The notes: a model not told the origin generated them from the letters alone. DNA of 16,813 nt from Nitrosotalea sp. (GCA_023252335.1 JAJPEA010000026.1:1-16813), one strand, 5' to 3'. Positions 5,483 to 12,206 are shown, counted from the stretch's first letter. Translations and numbers: made by a program.

Positions 5483-6679
5483 TTATCTGACCTGAATTTG
5501 TAATGGTAATGAAGGTGATAGTGCATTTGGACTTGATATGCTCTGCCACACAAATATTTGAGCGGTATAAGTTCCTGCGGCAGTTGGAAGCCATGATTGG
5601 CCAAGATTAAGAGTTTGTCCTGGTTCCATTGAACCTGTTATCCAAGATAATGAAACTGTAATACCGTTATTGTCTTGTATTTGTACAAGGTATGCAAATG
5701 GTTGATCTTTATTTTGTTGGTTTGTAACATCTGAAACAACTTGTATCTGTTGATTGACATGGACTTGGCTTAATGATTTTCCAGTCGAGTCTACAATTCT
5801 TGCATTGCTCAAAGCTGCTTGTTCAAGCGGTGCAAGAACTGTACCTACAGTTGTAGTTGCAGTAAGACGCATTTGATCAGATGGTGGATGCGGTGATGGA
5901 AGTGTCCTGTCTATGTATTCTGCAGTTACAGTATCACCTGATGATACATGTAATCTATTTCCTGATGAACTCAAGTCTGTGGTAAGAGTTACAGCCCCTT
6001 GAAATATTCCAGTGTTTGGACCAGTTTCAGTCATTGTTAACTTGATGCCTCCTGAATCAGAATCTGACCAAACACTTGTATCAAATTTGTCAATGGCATC
6101 TGGGTTGAGATTCATGTCTGGATCTGTTATCTGTAGTATTGCCTGACTGTTTACGGGATAATTTGGCTGTAGCCATTGTATGTTGCCTTGGTTCCAATTG
6201 ATTGTACCTGATCCTGTTAGAACCTCATTGCGGTTGTACTCAAACGAGACTGTCACTCCATCATTATTACTGCTTGGAAGAAATCCGTTTGTAGGGCCAC
6301 ATGTGGGGTTGCATGCTGACTGGATTCCTGTTGGATTTGTACCCTCACCATCCACACCAGTTGATCCCTTTAGTGTTGGATCGCCAGTAAGTGTGACATA
6401 TCCACTAAATATTCCGGTGTTTGGACCTGTCTCGGATAAACGATATGGTATACTGTGACCGCTTGTGGAGACAGTTATTTTGTCATCTGCGGTGACACCT
6501 ATTTCATCAACTATGTTGGGATCTGAATTGAAATCTGGTGCATAGGCTGTAATGTATACACGGTCAGTCCAACTGAATATTTTTTTGTTAAGTTGTATGG
6601 GAGTTGATATTGAAAATGCGTTTTGGGGTATCATGGAAAAACAGATTATAATTATTGCAACAATGATAATTTTTTTCAA
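5483..6679 (-). CDS. Secreted surface protein with two 'ETGPNTGIF' beta repeats
   Basis: 398 residues, TTG at 6679 giving a clean signal peptide (MKKIIIVAIIIICFSMIPQNAFS). Two homologous beta-rich repeats follow (about 27-157 and 163-281). Each has a 'DPD.N.DP...D' aspartate-rich segment and then SETGPNTGIFSGYVTLTGD or TETGPNTGIFQGAVTLTTD. These are features I associate with the large S-layer-type proteins of Nitrosopumilus relatives; the Asp clusters suggest Ca2+ binding. The third part (283-398) resembles a CARDB-like domain. There is no C-terminal anchor and no PEF tail. It is much shorter than a main S-layer subunit, so it is more likely an accessory cell-envelope protein. Repeat 1 also has an inserted loop with two cysteines (SACNPTCGP). 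Confidence 0.8.
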   Translation of the reverse strand: MKKIIIVAIIIICFSMIPQNAFSISTPIQLNKKIFSWTDRVYITAYAPDFNSDPNIVDEIGVTADDKITVSTSGHSIPYRLSETGPNTGIFSGYVTLTGDPTLKGSTGVDGEGTNPTGIQSACNPTCGPTNGFLPSSNNDGVTVSFEYNRNEVLTGSGTINWNQGNIQWLQPNYPVNSQAILQITDPDMNLNPDAIDKFDTSVWSDSDSGGIKLTMTETGPNTGIFQGAVTLTTDLSSSGNRLHVSSGDTVTAEYIDRTLPSPHPPSDQMRLTATTTVGTVLAPLEQAALSNARIVDSTGKSLSQVHVNQQIQVVSDVTNQQNKDQPFAYLVQIQDNNGITVSLSWITGSMEPGQTLNLGQSWLPTAAGTYTAQIFVWQSISSPNALSPSLPLQIQVR

Positions 6680-6788
6680 ACGTTATCTAGTACTGTAAAT
6701 GGCAGTCATAAACATTGAGATGAAGATGTTCCTATAAATAAAATACGTCATGCCTACGATAAATGATTGTATTGATACTGCAAGTTTC

Positions 6789-6796
6789 TTATTAGG
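6789..6796 (+). promoter_or_regulatory. Box A promoter of the bitopic membrane protein gene
   Basis: TTATTAGG, centred about 25 nt before the TTG at 6818. It supports the TTG start and a leaderless transcript. Confidence 0.4.
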
Positions 6797-6817
6797 CACT
6801 TTGAAAGTTTTTAACAC

Positions 6818-7387
6818 TTGGCAAAACTATTGTTGGCGCGTGGCCCTGTCATTGCGGCAGTTGGGTTGATTGTAGTTGTGATTGGGGCTAATCTTTTTGA
6901 TACGTCATACCAATCTGTTGAATCTGTCATTGGAACAACATCTAGTATATTTACAGACAAGGAACTTCTACCAAATCAATCCATCAATTCCACTATAGCC
7001 TCATCCCGTTTGGCAGAGCATAACGTAATTGTTGCTCATATTGTACCTTCATCGGGTTCTGTCAAGTTAGAAGGTGTAGATCCAAATGGCATGACTTTTG
7101 AGAAAGACAGCAGTAATGGTTTTCTATATCATATCATACAACGAAGCACCCAAGGAGGTTCATACAATCTTACTATACTTGATACTGGAAGTCAACCTGT
7201 AAGAATTACTGCTGTAATAGGTGAGGATCCGTTTCTTGGTAACAACTGCAATGCAGCATATGGGATGAAATGCAGCATTGTTCATCTGGCCGTAGGTATG
7301 GTAGCAACTGGTATAGTTGCATTTGTTGTTGGAATTGGTATGGGAATGTATGATTTCAAAAAAGAGCAAAAATTACAAAAGAAATAA
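6818..7387 (+). CDS. Two-helix membrane protein with extracytoplasmic domain
   Basis: 189 residues, TTG at 6818. One hydrophobic helix lies near the N-terminus (about 9-27, GPVIAAVGLIVVVIGANLF) and one near the C-terminus (about 155-178, VHLAVGMVATGIVAFVVGIGMG), followed by a lysine-rich tail (FKKEQKLQKK). The 125-residue middle part is probably extracellular. It has beta-type sequence (HIVPSSGSVKLEGVDPNG, GGSYNLTILDTGSQPVRITAVIG) and two cysteines (C144, C152) just before helix 2. I recall similar small proteins in thaumarchaeal genomes but know of no function. It is divergent from the surface-repeat gene at 5483-6679. Confidence 0.75.
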   Translation: MAKLLLARGPVIAAVGLIVVVIGANLFDTSYQSVESVIGTTSSIFTDKELLPNQSINSTIASSRLAEHNVIVAHIVPSSGSVKLEGVDPNGMTFEKDSSNGFLYHIIQRSTQGGSYNLTILDTGSQPVRITAVIGEDPFLGNNCNAAYGMKCSIVHLAVGMVATGIVAFVVGIGMGMYDFKKEQKLQKK

Positions 7388-7468
7388 GGACTGAACCTCT
7401 TAACTATGATTTGTAAGTCCAAATGTTTCTGATATTGGATGTGATTTAATTCTACGTGTGTCAGCAAG

Positions 7469-7476
7469 TTTTATCA
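7469..7476 (+). promoter_or_regulatory. Box A promoter of the Trp-rich helical protein gene
   Basis: TTTTATCA, centred about 26 nt before ATG 7499. Confidence 0.5.
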
Positions 7477-7498
7477 AGTAATGCGATGATATGATTTC

Positions 7499-7864
7499 AT
7501 GTCAAAAGAACGTGCTCCAAAAGAAAGTACTCCAAAAGATTGGGACAAGATGTGGGTTGAATATAACAAATCACTCAAGGCATGGATGCACGCCTTTGAA
7601 TCACTTCAAAAAGCAACCGCTGATGTCCAATCAAAATACAATGATGTCATGACAAAGGCACTCAAAGAATCCAGTGATAAAACAATGGGTCAATTTACTG
7701 AAAACTGGCAAAAATCAATGAGTCAAGCAGGACTTGAGACATTCAAACAATTTGGTAACAACTGGCAAAAATCCTTTAGTCAATCTGGAATGGATCAAAT
7801 GAAAGCATATGGTGATACGATGAATAAATTTGCCGAAACTTGGCAAAAAATGTGGAACAAGTAA
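7499..7864 (+). CDS. Trp-rich amphipathic helical protein (possibly phasin-like)
   Basis: 121 residues, ATG at 7499, with no signal peptide or membrane helix. It is almost wholly helical, rich in Lys, Gln and Met, and has seven tryptophans. The C-terminal half contains a repeat of about 19 residues: ENWQKSMSQAGLETFKQFG, then NNWQKSFSQSGMDQMKAYG, then a divergent ETWQKMWNK. The repeats are also visible in the DNA ('aactggcaaaaatc' twice). Small amphipathic helical proteins of this kind coat polyhydroxyalkanoate granules (phasins) or partner PHA synthase (PhaE), and thaumarchaea are known to carry PHA synthase genes. None lies in this window, so that assignment is tentative. It could also be a coiled-coil nucleoid or stress protein. 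Confidence 0.8.
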   Translation: MSKERAPKESTPKDWDKMWVEYNKSLKAWMHAFESLQKATADVQSKYNDVMTKALKESSDKTMGQFTENWQKSMSQAGLETFKQFGNNWQKSFSQSGMDQMKAYGDTMNKFAETWQKMWNK

Positions 7865-7912
7865 AATCACCACCGTTCCCTACTTTTTCATGCCTTGATT
7901 CTGTGGAAAGAA

Positions 7913-7940
7913 TTTTTTCTAAAAAAACAAGATTCTTTTT
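7913..7940 (+). terminator. T-rich hairpin terminator after the helical protein gene
   Basis: TTTTTT (7913-7918) faces AAAAAAA (7921-7927) and is followed by TTTTT (7936-7940), about 50-75 nt past the stop at 7864. Successive T-runs fit archaeal termination. Confidence 0.4.
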
Positions 7941-7961
7941 GTTCCAAGTCTGATTTCTTTA

Positions 7962-8029
7962 GATCAAAAAAATTCAATTGCTCATTTTTGGATCGAAAAT
8001 GGATCATTTTGAGCTCAAAAATCGATTTT
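7962..8029. repeat. Cluster of short palindromes in the 7865-8123 gap
   Basis: This gene-poor stretch packs several dyads: GATCAAAAAA...TTTTTGGATC (7962-7994, one mismatch), a repeated TGGATC (7989-7994 and 8000-8005), the perfect 14-mer TTTTGAGCTCAAAA (8007-8020), and the overlapping perfect 12-mer AAAATCGATTTT (8018-8029). They precede the promoter of the PKD/REJ-like gene. They could be operators, an RNA structure or an end region of the previous transcript. AT-rich composition raises the chance background. Confidence 0.4.
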
Positions 8030-8091
8030 AAGATAAAATTTGTTGCCAACTTTCTTAGCGATCCTAGCTAATAGTCCATTTAAGAGAAAGG

Positions 8092-8099
8092 TTTTTAAT
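8092..8099 (+). promoter_or_regulatory. Box A promoter of the PKD/REJ-like gene
   Basis: TTTTTAAT, centred about 28 nt before the TTG at 8124. It would lie inside the coding region if the upstream TTG at 8040 were the start, so it favours 8124. Confidence 0.45.
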
Positions 8100-8123
8100 A
8101 TTCGAAAATTTAGAACACACAAG

Positions 8124-9386
8124 TTGAATTCCAAAGTACTTTTCTCAATATTAGCAGTTATGTTGTTCTCCTTGGCAGTATCTTCGGTTTCTGCATATGC
8201 ACAAACTGGAACCTCTTCAACTAAAACTAGTGAAGCTACTGTAAACGAACAAACTGTTGTTACATTATCTGGTGAAGAATCAACTGATCCACACTTTCAA
8301 GCTATCTCTTACCATTGGCAACAATTGTCTGGTGAATCGGTTACTTTGTCATCAACATCTGATCCAGATATTACTTTCACAACTCCATCCGTTGACCCAG
8401 GTCAAGTAAAAGATCTCAAGTTTTCATTAATTGTAACAAACCCACAAGGACTTACAAGCATTACAGCATTTACACTACATGTTATTCATCACAATCATCC
8501 TCCAGTAGTAACTACTCAACATGAATTGACTGTTATGGAAGGAAGTGCTATGACTTTGATGGCAACTGCCACTGACCCAGATGGTGATGCCCTGACTTAT
8601 GCATGGACACAGGATAATGGTTCTAATGTAACCTTGTCAAATCCACACGAACTTACTACTATGTTTACTGCACCAACAATCACTGGTAATAATACTGACT
8701 TACACTTTACAATTACAGCAACTGACCCATATGGCGGTGTAGGTTCTGATTCTGTTCTAGTTCATGTTATTAGTGCATCTGTATACAAACTTGCATCACT
8801 TGACTGTAGTCCAATAATTAGATCACATGAGGGTGGCAGCGCAACCCTTGTAGAAGCAGTTGAGAACCCATCAAATGCTCCACTAACATACGGATGGAGT
8901 CAAATATCTGGAATGCCGATTTCAATTTCATCTACAACTGATGCTTCACCTTCAGTATCCCTTCCACCTGGCTCAGGTGGTAGTGTATTTGCATTCCAAT
9001 TAACACTTAGTCAAGGCGGTTCAGTTGTAGGAAACTGTGAACAATATGTTTATGCAGCCTATCCAGAACCAGGTGCTCCACCAGCAGCAGATGCAGGTCC
9101 AGACCAAACAGTTTCTGCCGCAAGTCAAGTTCAACTTGATGGTACAAACAGTACTGGCGGATACTTGAAATTCTCTTGGGTACAAGTCTCAGGTGAACCA
9201 GTACAGTTGCTTTATGCAAACAGTGCAAAGCCAGTATTTACAGCACCAGATGTATCCCTTGGAGACTCGAAGGATCTAGTGTTCTCTAATACTGTAAGCA
9301 ATACCTTTGGAAAGGATTCTGCTACAGTACACATTACAGTGGTCAACCCATCATCACCACCAACAGCAGTAATCACAATCAAGTAA
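8124..9386 (+). CDS. Secreted protein of four PKD/REJ-like beta domains
   Basis: I start this at TTG 8124, giving 420 residues and a standard signal peptide (MNSKVLFSILAVMLFSLAVSSVSAYA). The frame is open back to a TTG at 8040, but those 28 codons would precede the signal peptide and contain a box A. Four Ig-like domains follow, at about 37-121, 125-216, 222-311 and 317-407. Each has the 'Y.W.Q..G....L.......FTAP' core of REJ/PKD-type modules, for example LTYAWTQDNGSNVTLS and LKFSWVQVSGEPVQLL. The last domain opens with the classic ADAGPDQTV. Domain 3 is diverged and has two cysteines (C228, C305) that could pair. There is no anchor or sorting tail, so it is released or held by partners. Probable roles are adhesion or envelope structure. 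A hairpin terminator follows. Confidence 0.85.
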   Translation: MNSKVLFSILAVMLFSLAVSSVSAYAQTGTSSTKTSEATVNEQTVVTLSGEESTDPHFQAISYHWQQLSGESVTLSSTSDPDITFTTPSVDPGQVKDLKFSLIVTNPQGLTSITAFTLHVIHHNHPPVVTTQHELTVMEGSAMTLMATATDPDGDALTYAWTQDNGSNVTLSNPHELTTMFTAPTITGNNTDLHFTITATDPYGGVGSDSVLVHVISASVYKLASLDCSPIIRSHEGGSATLVEAVENPSNAPLTYGWSQISGMPISISSTTDASPSVSLPPGSGGSVFAFQLTLSQGGSVVGNCEQYVYAAYPEPGAPPAADAGPDQTVSAASQVQLDGTNSTGGYLKFSWVQVSGEPVQLLYANSAKPVFTAPDVSLGDSKDLVFSNTVSNTFGKDSATVHITVVNPSSPPTAVITIK

Positions 9387-9389
9387 ATC

Positions 9390-9416
9390 TGTAGTGTTTT
9401 TACTACATCTCTTTTC
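9390..9416 (+). terminator. Hairpin terminator after the PKD/REJ-like gene
   Basis: TGTAGT (9390-9395), loop GTTTTT, ACTACA (9402-9407), then TCTCTTTTC. The perfect 6-bp stem plus pyrimidine tract begins 3 nt after the stop codon. Confidence 0.5.
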
Positions 9417-9499
9417 AGTCTTGGATTGATTTGAACAAATTATACTATATCCATTTTAACAGATGTTTCCTGATAATTCATAAGAATGAATATGACTGA

Positions 9500-9507
9500 T
9501 TTATTTA
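9500..9507 (+). promoter_or_regulatory. Box A promoter of the fibronectin-III protein gene
   Basis: TTTATTTA, centred about 26 nt before the ATG at 9530 but only about 12 nt before the ATG at 9515. The usual TATA-to-start distance therefore favours 9530. Confidence 0.5.
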
Positions 9508-9529
9508 GAACGCCATGACTGCCTTGAAT

Positions 9530-11203
9530 ATGGCGTATAGATATGTTCCAATTTTTACAATTATACTAGTTTTAATTGGAGTATTTGGTATTCATCTGGC
9601 TCAAGGGGCTCCACCTCAGGTATCAACCGCAACACCCACTGGGTTGTCAGCTACTGCAGTTTCTCCTACTCAAATCAACTTGTTTTGGTCTGCACCCACG
9701 CAGAATTATGGGAAAACAATTGTCGGATATAAAATTGAACAGCAACTCAGTCAGGGCGTATTTGATGTCCTGGTATACAATACTGGCAATACCATTACTG
9801 CATATTCAATGACTGGCCTGAAAACTGGAACTGCCTATACTTATCGAGTTTCAGCAGTTTATTCTGATGATACCTCTACCGACCCGTCAAATATTGCTAC
9901 CGCTATTCCGTCTTCAACATCTTCCCAGTCTTCAACACCACCAGTTTCGCCTGCAATAAAACATGTGAAATTTGATTTTGTACCTTCTGATGGGACTGTT
10001 TTGTCTGGTGTAATATTTGATCAAAATAATTATCTAGCATTACAGTACAAAAAAGACCCTAGAAGCATAATACTTGATGTAGTTCCTACCGTTGATCCAA
10101 CAAATAACAATCTTGATAATTTGTTATCATACCAAAACAATCACCTAAATGATGATACAGTTCCTGCTCCCCTGATTGCAAAAGCTGTTTCTCCTACGCA
10201 AATCAATCTCTCATGGCTTCCACCATTAAATCAATATGGACAAAAATTAACGGGATATGAGATTGAGCTAAAAAATGCTCCTGGAGATTACCAAGTAATT
10301 GATGAGAATACTGGAAATGGTACCACGCAATATTTCTTGGATGGCCTAACTCCTAATACCACCTACACTTATCGTGTCTTTGCAGTATATCCAGGAACTC
10401 ATAGTAATCCATCAAATGAGGCGTCTGCGACAACCCTGGAATATGTCCAGCCGCCAATACAAAAACCAAATCAAAACACATCATCTATATCTGCACCACC
10501 ATCTTCTGGTACTACATCTACCTCAAATACTGTATCGCCTGTTACAAATGTACATCTTGATTTTACTGCCCCAGATGGGGTCTTACTATCTGGCGTAATA
10601 TTATCACAAAGTGATTATCAACAACTTGTTATCATTAAAGATCCGAGATCTATTTTATCAAATGTGACACAGACATCATCAACAATAAACAACGTTCTCT
10701 CAGGAATTTTGAGATATCAAACATTGCATGCTGCACAGGAATCTGAAACTGTTCCACCGCCTGCACCTGTTGTGAATTCTAGTCAACCATCGCAGCAACC
10801 TGGTAAACCTCAACCTGCTGATAATACTTTGATAACTGGTGTGGTTACCTCTGTTGTCGCATCTGGTGTTGTTGGTATAACAACATGGTTTGTCAGGACC
10901 AAGATAGCAAGAAAGATTGCAAAAGAATATCATTTCACCCTAGAACGTGTGTCATCTACCATGTCATCGCAAATTCAAATACGAAATAGCGGTGAAACCA
11001 TAGAAGATTGTGTAATAATTTGTGAAAGGGATACTTGTGTTTGGATTGACACAAACCTGGACAAACCAAGGCATATCTATGAAGGAAGCGTTTCATCTGT
11101 AATAATTCCAAAAGAATTTGAAAACAAAAATCCATTGATAATTGTCAAAAGCGGTAAAAAGACATTAAGAAAAATAATGCTCGATGATATGGCTCATGGT
11201 TAG
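9530..11203 (+). CDS. Membrane-anchored protein with duplicated FN3 + novel module, and cytoplasmic domain
   Basis: 557 residues from ATG 9530; ATG 9515 would add five residues, but box A fits 9530. Order: signal peptide (1-26); fibronectin type III domain 1 (36-126); Ser/Pro linker; module X1 (144-206); FN3 domain 2 (211-303); linker; module X2 (341-401); Pro-rich stalk; transmembrane helix (433-455); cytoplasmic domain (456-557). The FN3 domains share 'AVSPTQINL.W' and 'TYTYRV.AVY'. X1 and X2 share 'DG..LSGVI....Y' and 'KDPRSI', and I do not recognise this module. The cytoplasmic part begins very basic (RTKIARKIAKE) and contains CVIICERDTCVW with three cysteines, also unrecognised. It could be an adhesin or a surface receptor that signals inward. 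It converges on the coiled-coil gene 31 bp away. Confidence 0.88.
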   Translation: MAYRYVPIFTIILVLIGVFGIHLAQGAPPQVSTATPTGLSATAVSPTQINLFWSAPTQNYGKTIVGYKIEQQLSQGVFDVLVYNTGNTITAYSMTGLKTGTAYTYRVSAVYSDDTSTDPSNIATAIPSSTSSQSSTPPVSPAIKHVKFDFVPSDGTVLSGVIFDQNNYLALQYKKDPRSIILDVVPTVDPTNNNLDNLLSYQNNHLNDDTVPAPLIAKAVSPTQINLSWLPPLNQYGQKLTGYEIELKNAPGDYQVIDENTGNGTTQYFLDGLTPNTTYTYRVFAVYPGTHSNPSNEASATTLEYVQPPIQKPNQNTSSISAPPSSGTTSTSNTVSPVTNVHLDFTAPDGVLLSGVILSQSDYQQLVIIKDPRSILSNVTQTSSTINNVLSGILRYQTLHAAQESETVPPPAPVVNSSQPSQQPGKPQPADNTLITGVVTSVVASGVVGITTWFVRTKIARKIAKEYHFTLERVSSTMSSQIQIRNSGETIEDCVIICERDTCVWIDTNLDKPRHIYEGSVSSVIIPKEFENKNPLIIVKSGKKTLRKIMLDDMAHG

Positions 11204-11229
11204 AGCAAAAATAAATTAATAAAAAGTTT

Positions 11230-11245
11230 GGTCTTTAAGAAGACC
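11230..11245 (-). terminator. Terminator hairpin of the ribozyme-linked operon
   Basis: On the minus strand GGTCTT, loop CTTA, AAGACC, then AAACTTTTTATT. The 6-bp stem straddles the stop codon of the coiled-coil gene (TAA at 11235-11237) and is followed by a T-run. Confidence 0.5.
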
Positions 11246-11864
11246 CATATTTTTTCAGATTTCCGTGCTTGTCAAACAGATCTTGTACTGTTGCATCTGC
11301 AAGATTGTGTTTGATGTTTGTCTCCTTGTTGACATTTACTAACTCTGTCATTTGAGTTGCAGCTCCTCCATAGTATGCATTTAGTGCCTCATCCATCGAG
11401 CCACCATTTTGCAAGACTTTGCTCATGGCAAGTTTTCCTTCTGCTACTTTTGCTTGCATGTATGCAAATTCATCTTGAAAGATTCCTTGAGTTGAGTTAC
11501 TCACTTTGCTTACAAAGCCTGAATATGCAACTGTTGGACTGTTCGTGTTTATGTTGTTCAAGCTGGTAAGATCTGCTTGCAGGTAGTTATTTGCAAGTTT
11601 ACGTTGCTGATCAATCAAGTTTTGTTGTTGGTCTTGCAATGCTTGTCTTTGTTGTTGTGCTGCATACTGTTGTTTGAAGAGTTCTATTCTGTCCAATATC
11701 TTCATCATTCCAGGATCGCTCTTTATTGCATTAGTTGCCTTGATCTGTGCATAATCTACGGAATTACTTTCTGCATCCGCCCATGCCATTCCAAAGTAAC
11801 TTGCGCTCAGTAGCAGTGATCCTGCACTAATTGCAAGGATTGTCTGTATCTTGGTTCCATTCAT
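11235..11864 (-). CDS. Secreted coiled-coil protein translated behind a hammerhead ribozyme
   Basis: 209 residues from ATG 11864. The frame is open to a GTG at 11876, but that GTG is part of the Shine-Dalgarno GGAGGTG (11880-11874), which sits 9 nt before the ATG, so the ATG is the start. A signal peptide (MNGTKIQTILAISAGSLLLSASYFGMAWA) is followed by a Gln-rich coiled coil (about residues 60-95, with runs such as QQYAAQQQRQALQDQQQ), then a mixed helical C-terminal part ending DLFDKHGNLKKYGSS. There is no transmembrane anchor. I do not recognise the family. It is the second gene of a minus-strand unit led by the zinc protein at 11949-12179, and the 84-bp gap is filled by a hammerhead ribozyme, so its mRNA is probably made by RNA self-cleavage. 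Confidence 0.85.
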   Translation of the reverse strand: MNGTKIQTILAISAGSLLLSASYFGMAWADAESNSVDYAQIKATNAIKSDPGMMKILDRIELFKQQYAAQQQRQALQDQQQNLIDQQRKLANNYLQADLTSLNNINTNSPTVAYSGFVSKVSNSTQGIFQDEFAYMQAKVAEGKLAMSKVLQNGGSMDEALNAYYGGAATQMTELVNVNKETNIKHNLADATVQDLFDKHGNLKKYGSS

Positions 11865-11873
11865 TCTATGTTT

Positions 11874-11880
11874 CACCTCC
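11874..11880 (-). promoter_or_regulatory. Shine-Dalgarno GGAGGTG
   Basis: A strong anti-16S match on the minus strand, 9 nt before ATG 11864. It decides the start of the coiled-coil gene and is the only strong SD I found; other genes here have box A elements placed for leaderless mRNAs. It lies inside the 28-nt leader left by ribozyme cleavage. Confidence 0.8.
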
Positions 11881-11888
11881 TAGTTTTC

Positions 11889-11937
11889 TCCCGACAAACT
11901 TGTTGTTTCGTCCGGGTTTCACGGACTCATCAGGGGA
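11889..11937 (-). ncRNA. Type I hammerhead self-cleaving ribozyme
   Basis: The RNA reads from 11937 downwards. Stem I 5' strand UCCC (11937-11934); core CUGAUGA (11933-11927); stem II GUCCG (11926-11922), loop UGAAACC, CGGAC (11914-11910); core GAA (11909-11907); stem III ACAA (11906-11903), loop CAAGU, UUGU (11897-11894); cleavage nucleotide C (11893); stem I 3' strand GGGA (11892-11889). Every conserved core position of the hammerhead is present: CUGAUGA, GAAA, the A-U pair closing stem III, and the GUC triplet. Stems II and III are closed by loops and stem I is open, which is type I topology. Predicted cleavage is between 11893 and 11892. It lies entirely in the intergenic gap between two genes transcribed the same way and upstream of the second gene's SD. 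Activity is inferred, not shown. Confidence 0.92.
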
Positions 11938-11948
11938 TTTAGTGTTGG

Positions 11949-12179
11949 TCATATCGTTTTTAGCATTGTCTCCATGATCTGCTTTACAATTTCTGTCAGG
12001 TCATCCTCTTGCAGTATCTTATGGATGATGGCCTTGTACCAACTACGATTTTCAGTGTGTTCAACTATGTGCATTGCACAAAAGTTTCTTTCACATACAG
12101 TACATTGTTTTGTACAGTCGCAGTCACAAGTGCGACATTTTGTTGTTCTAGTTCTTTCAACTGTTGGTATTGCTGTCAT
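11949..12179 (-). CDS. B-box-like zinc-binding small protein
   Basis: 76 residues, ATG at 12179. The N-terminal half is a dense metal site: C15, C18, C20, C22, C26, C29, C34, H37 and H41, with the order CRTCDCDC...CTVCERNFCAMHIVEH. The closing 'CxxC....C..H...H' resembles B-box or AN1-type zinc fingers, which bind two zinc ions and usually mediate protein contacts. The C-terminal half is helical (AIIHKILQEDDLTEIVKQIMETMLKTI). It has no signal peptide, so it is cytoplasmic. It is the first gene of the minus-strand unit: a strong box A (TTTATAAT, 12199-12206) is centred about 24 nt before the ATG, and its TGA (11951-11949) ends 12 nt before the hammerhead. Partner and function unknown. Confidence 0.8.
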   Translation of the reverse strand: MTAIPTVERTRTTKCRTCDCDCTKQCTVCERNFCAMHIVEHTENRSWYKAIIHKILQEDDLTEIVKQIMETMLKTI

Positions 12180-12198
12180 GATTCCACTTGTCAGAGAA

Positions 12199-12206
12199 AT
12201 TATAAA
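12199..12206 (-). promoter_or_regulatory. Box A promoter of the ribozyme-containing operon
   Basis: TTTATAAT on the minus strand, an excellent box A, centred about 24 nt before ATG 12179. No comparable box lies in the gap before the second gene, so it probably drives both genes. Confidence 0.6.

Noticed and set aside
5962..5968. Third CTGATGA on the plus strand
   Set aside because: Opposite the secreted repeat gene, with no stem II, GAAA or cleavage triplet in the right order.
7388..7420. GGACT...AGTCC pairing after the 6818 gene
   Set aside because: Only five base pairs around a long loop and no T-run; not a convincing terminator.
9864..9870. Second CTGATGA, possible hammerhead core
   Set aside because: It lies in FN3 coding sequence and lacks a downstream GAAA with flanking stems.
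11865..11876. GTG start at 11876 for the coiled-coil gene
   Set aside because: This GTG overlaps the Shine-Dalgarno GGAGGTG, which is ideally spaced (9 nt) from the ATG at 11864.
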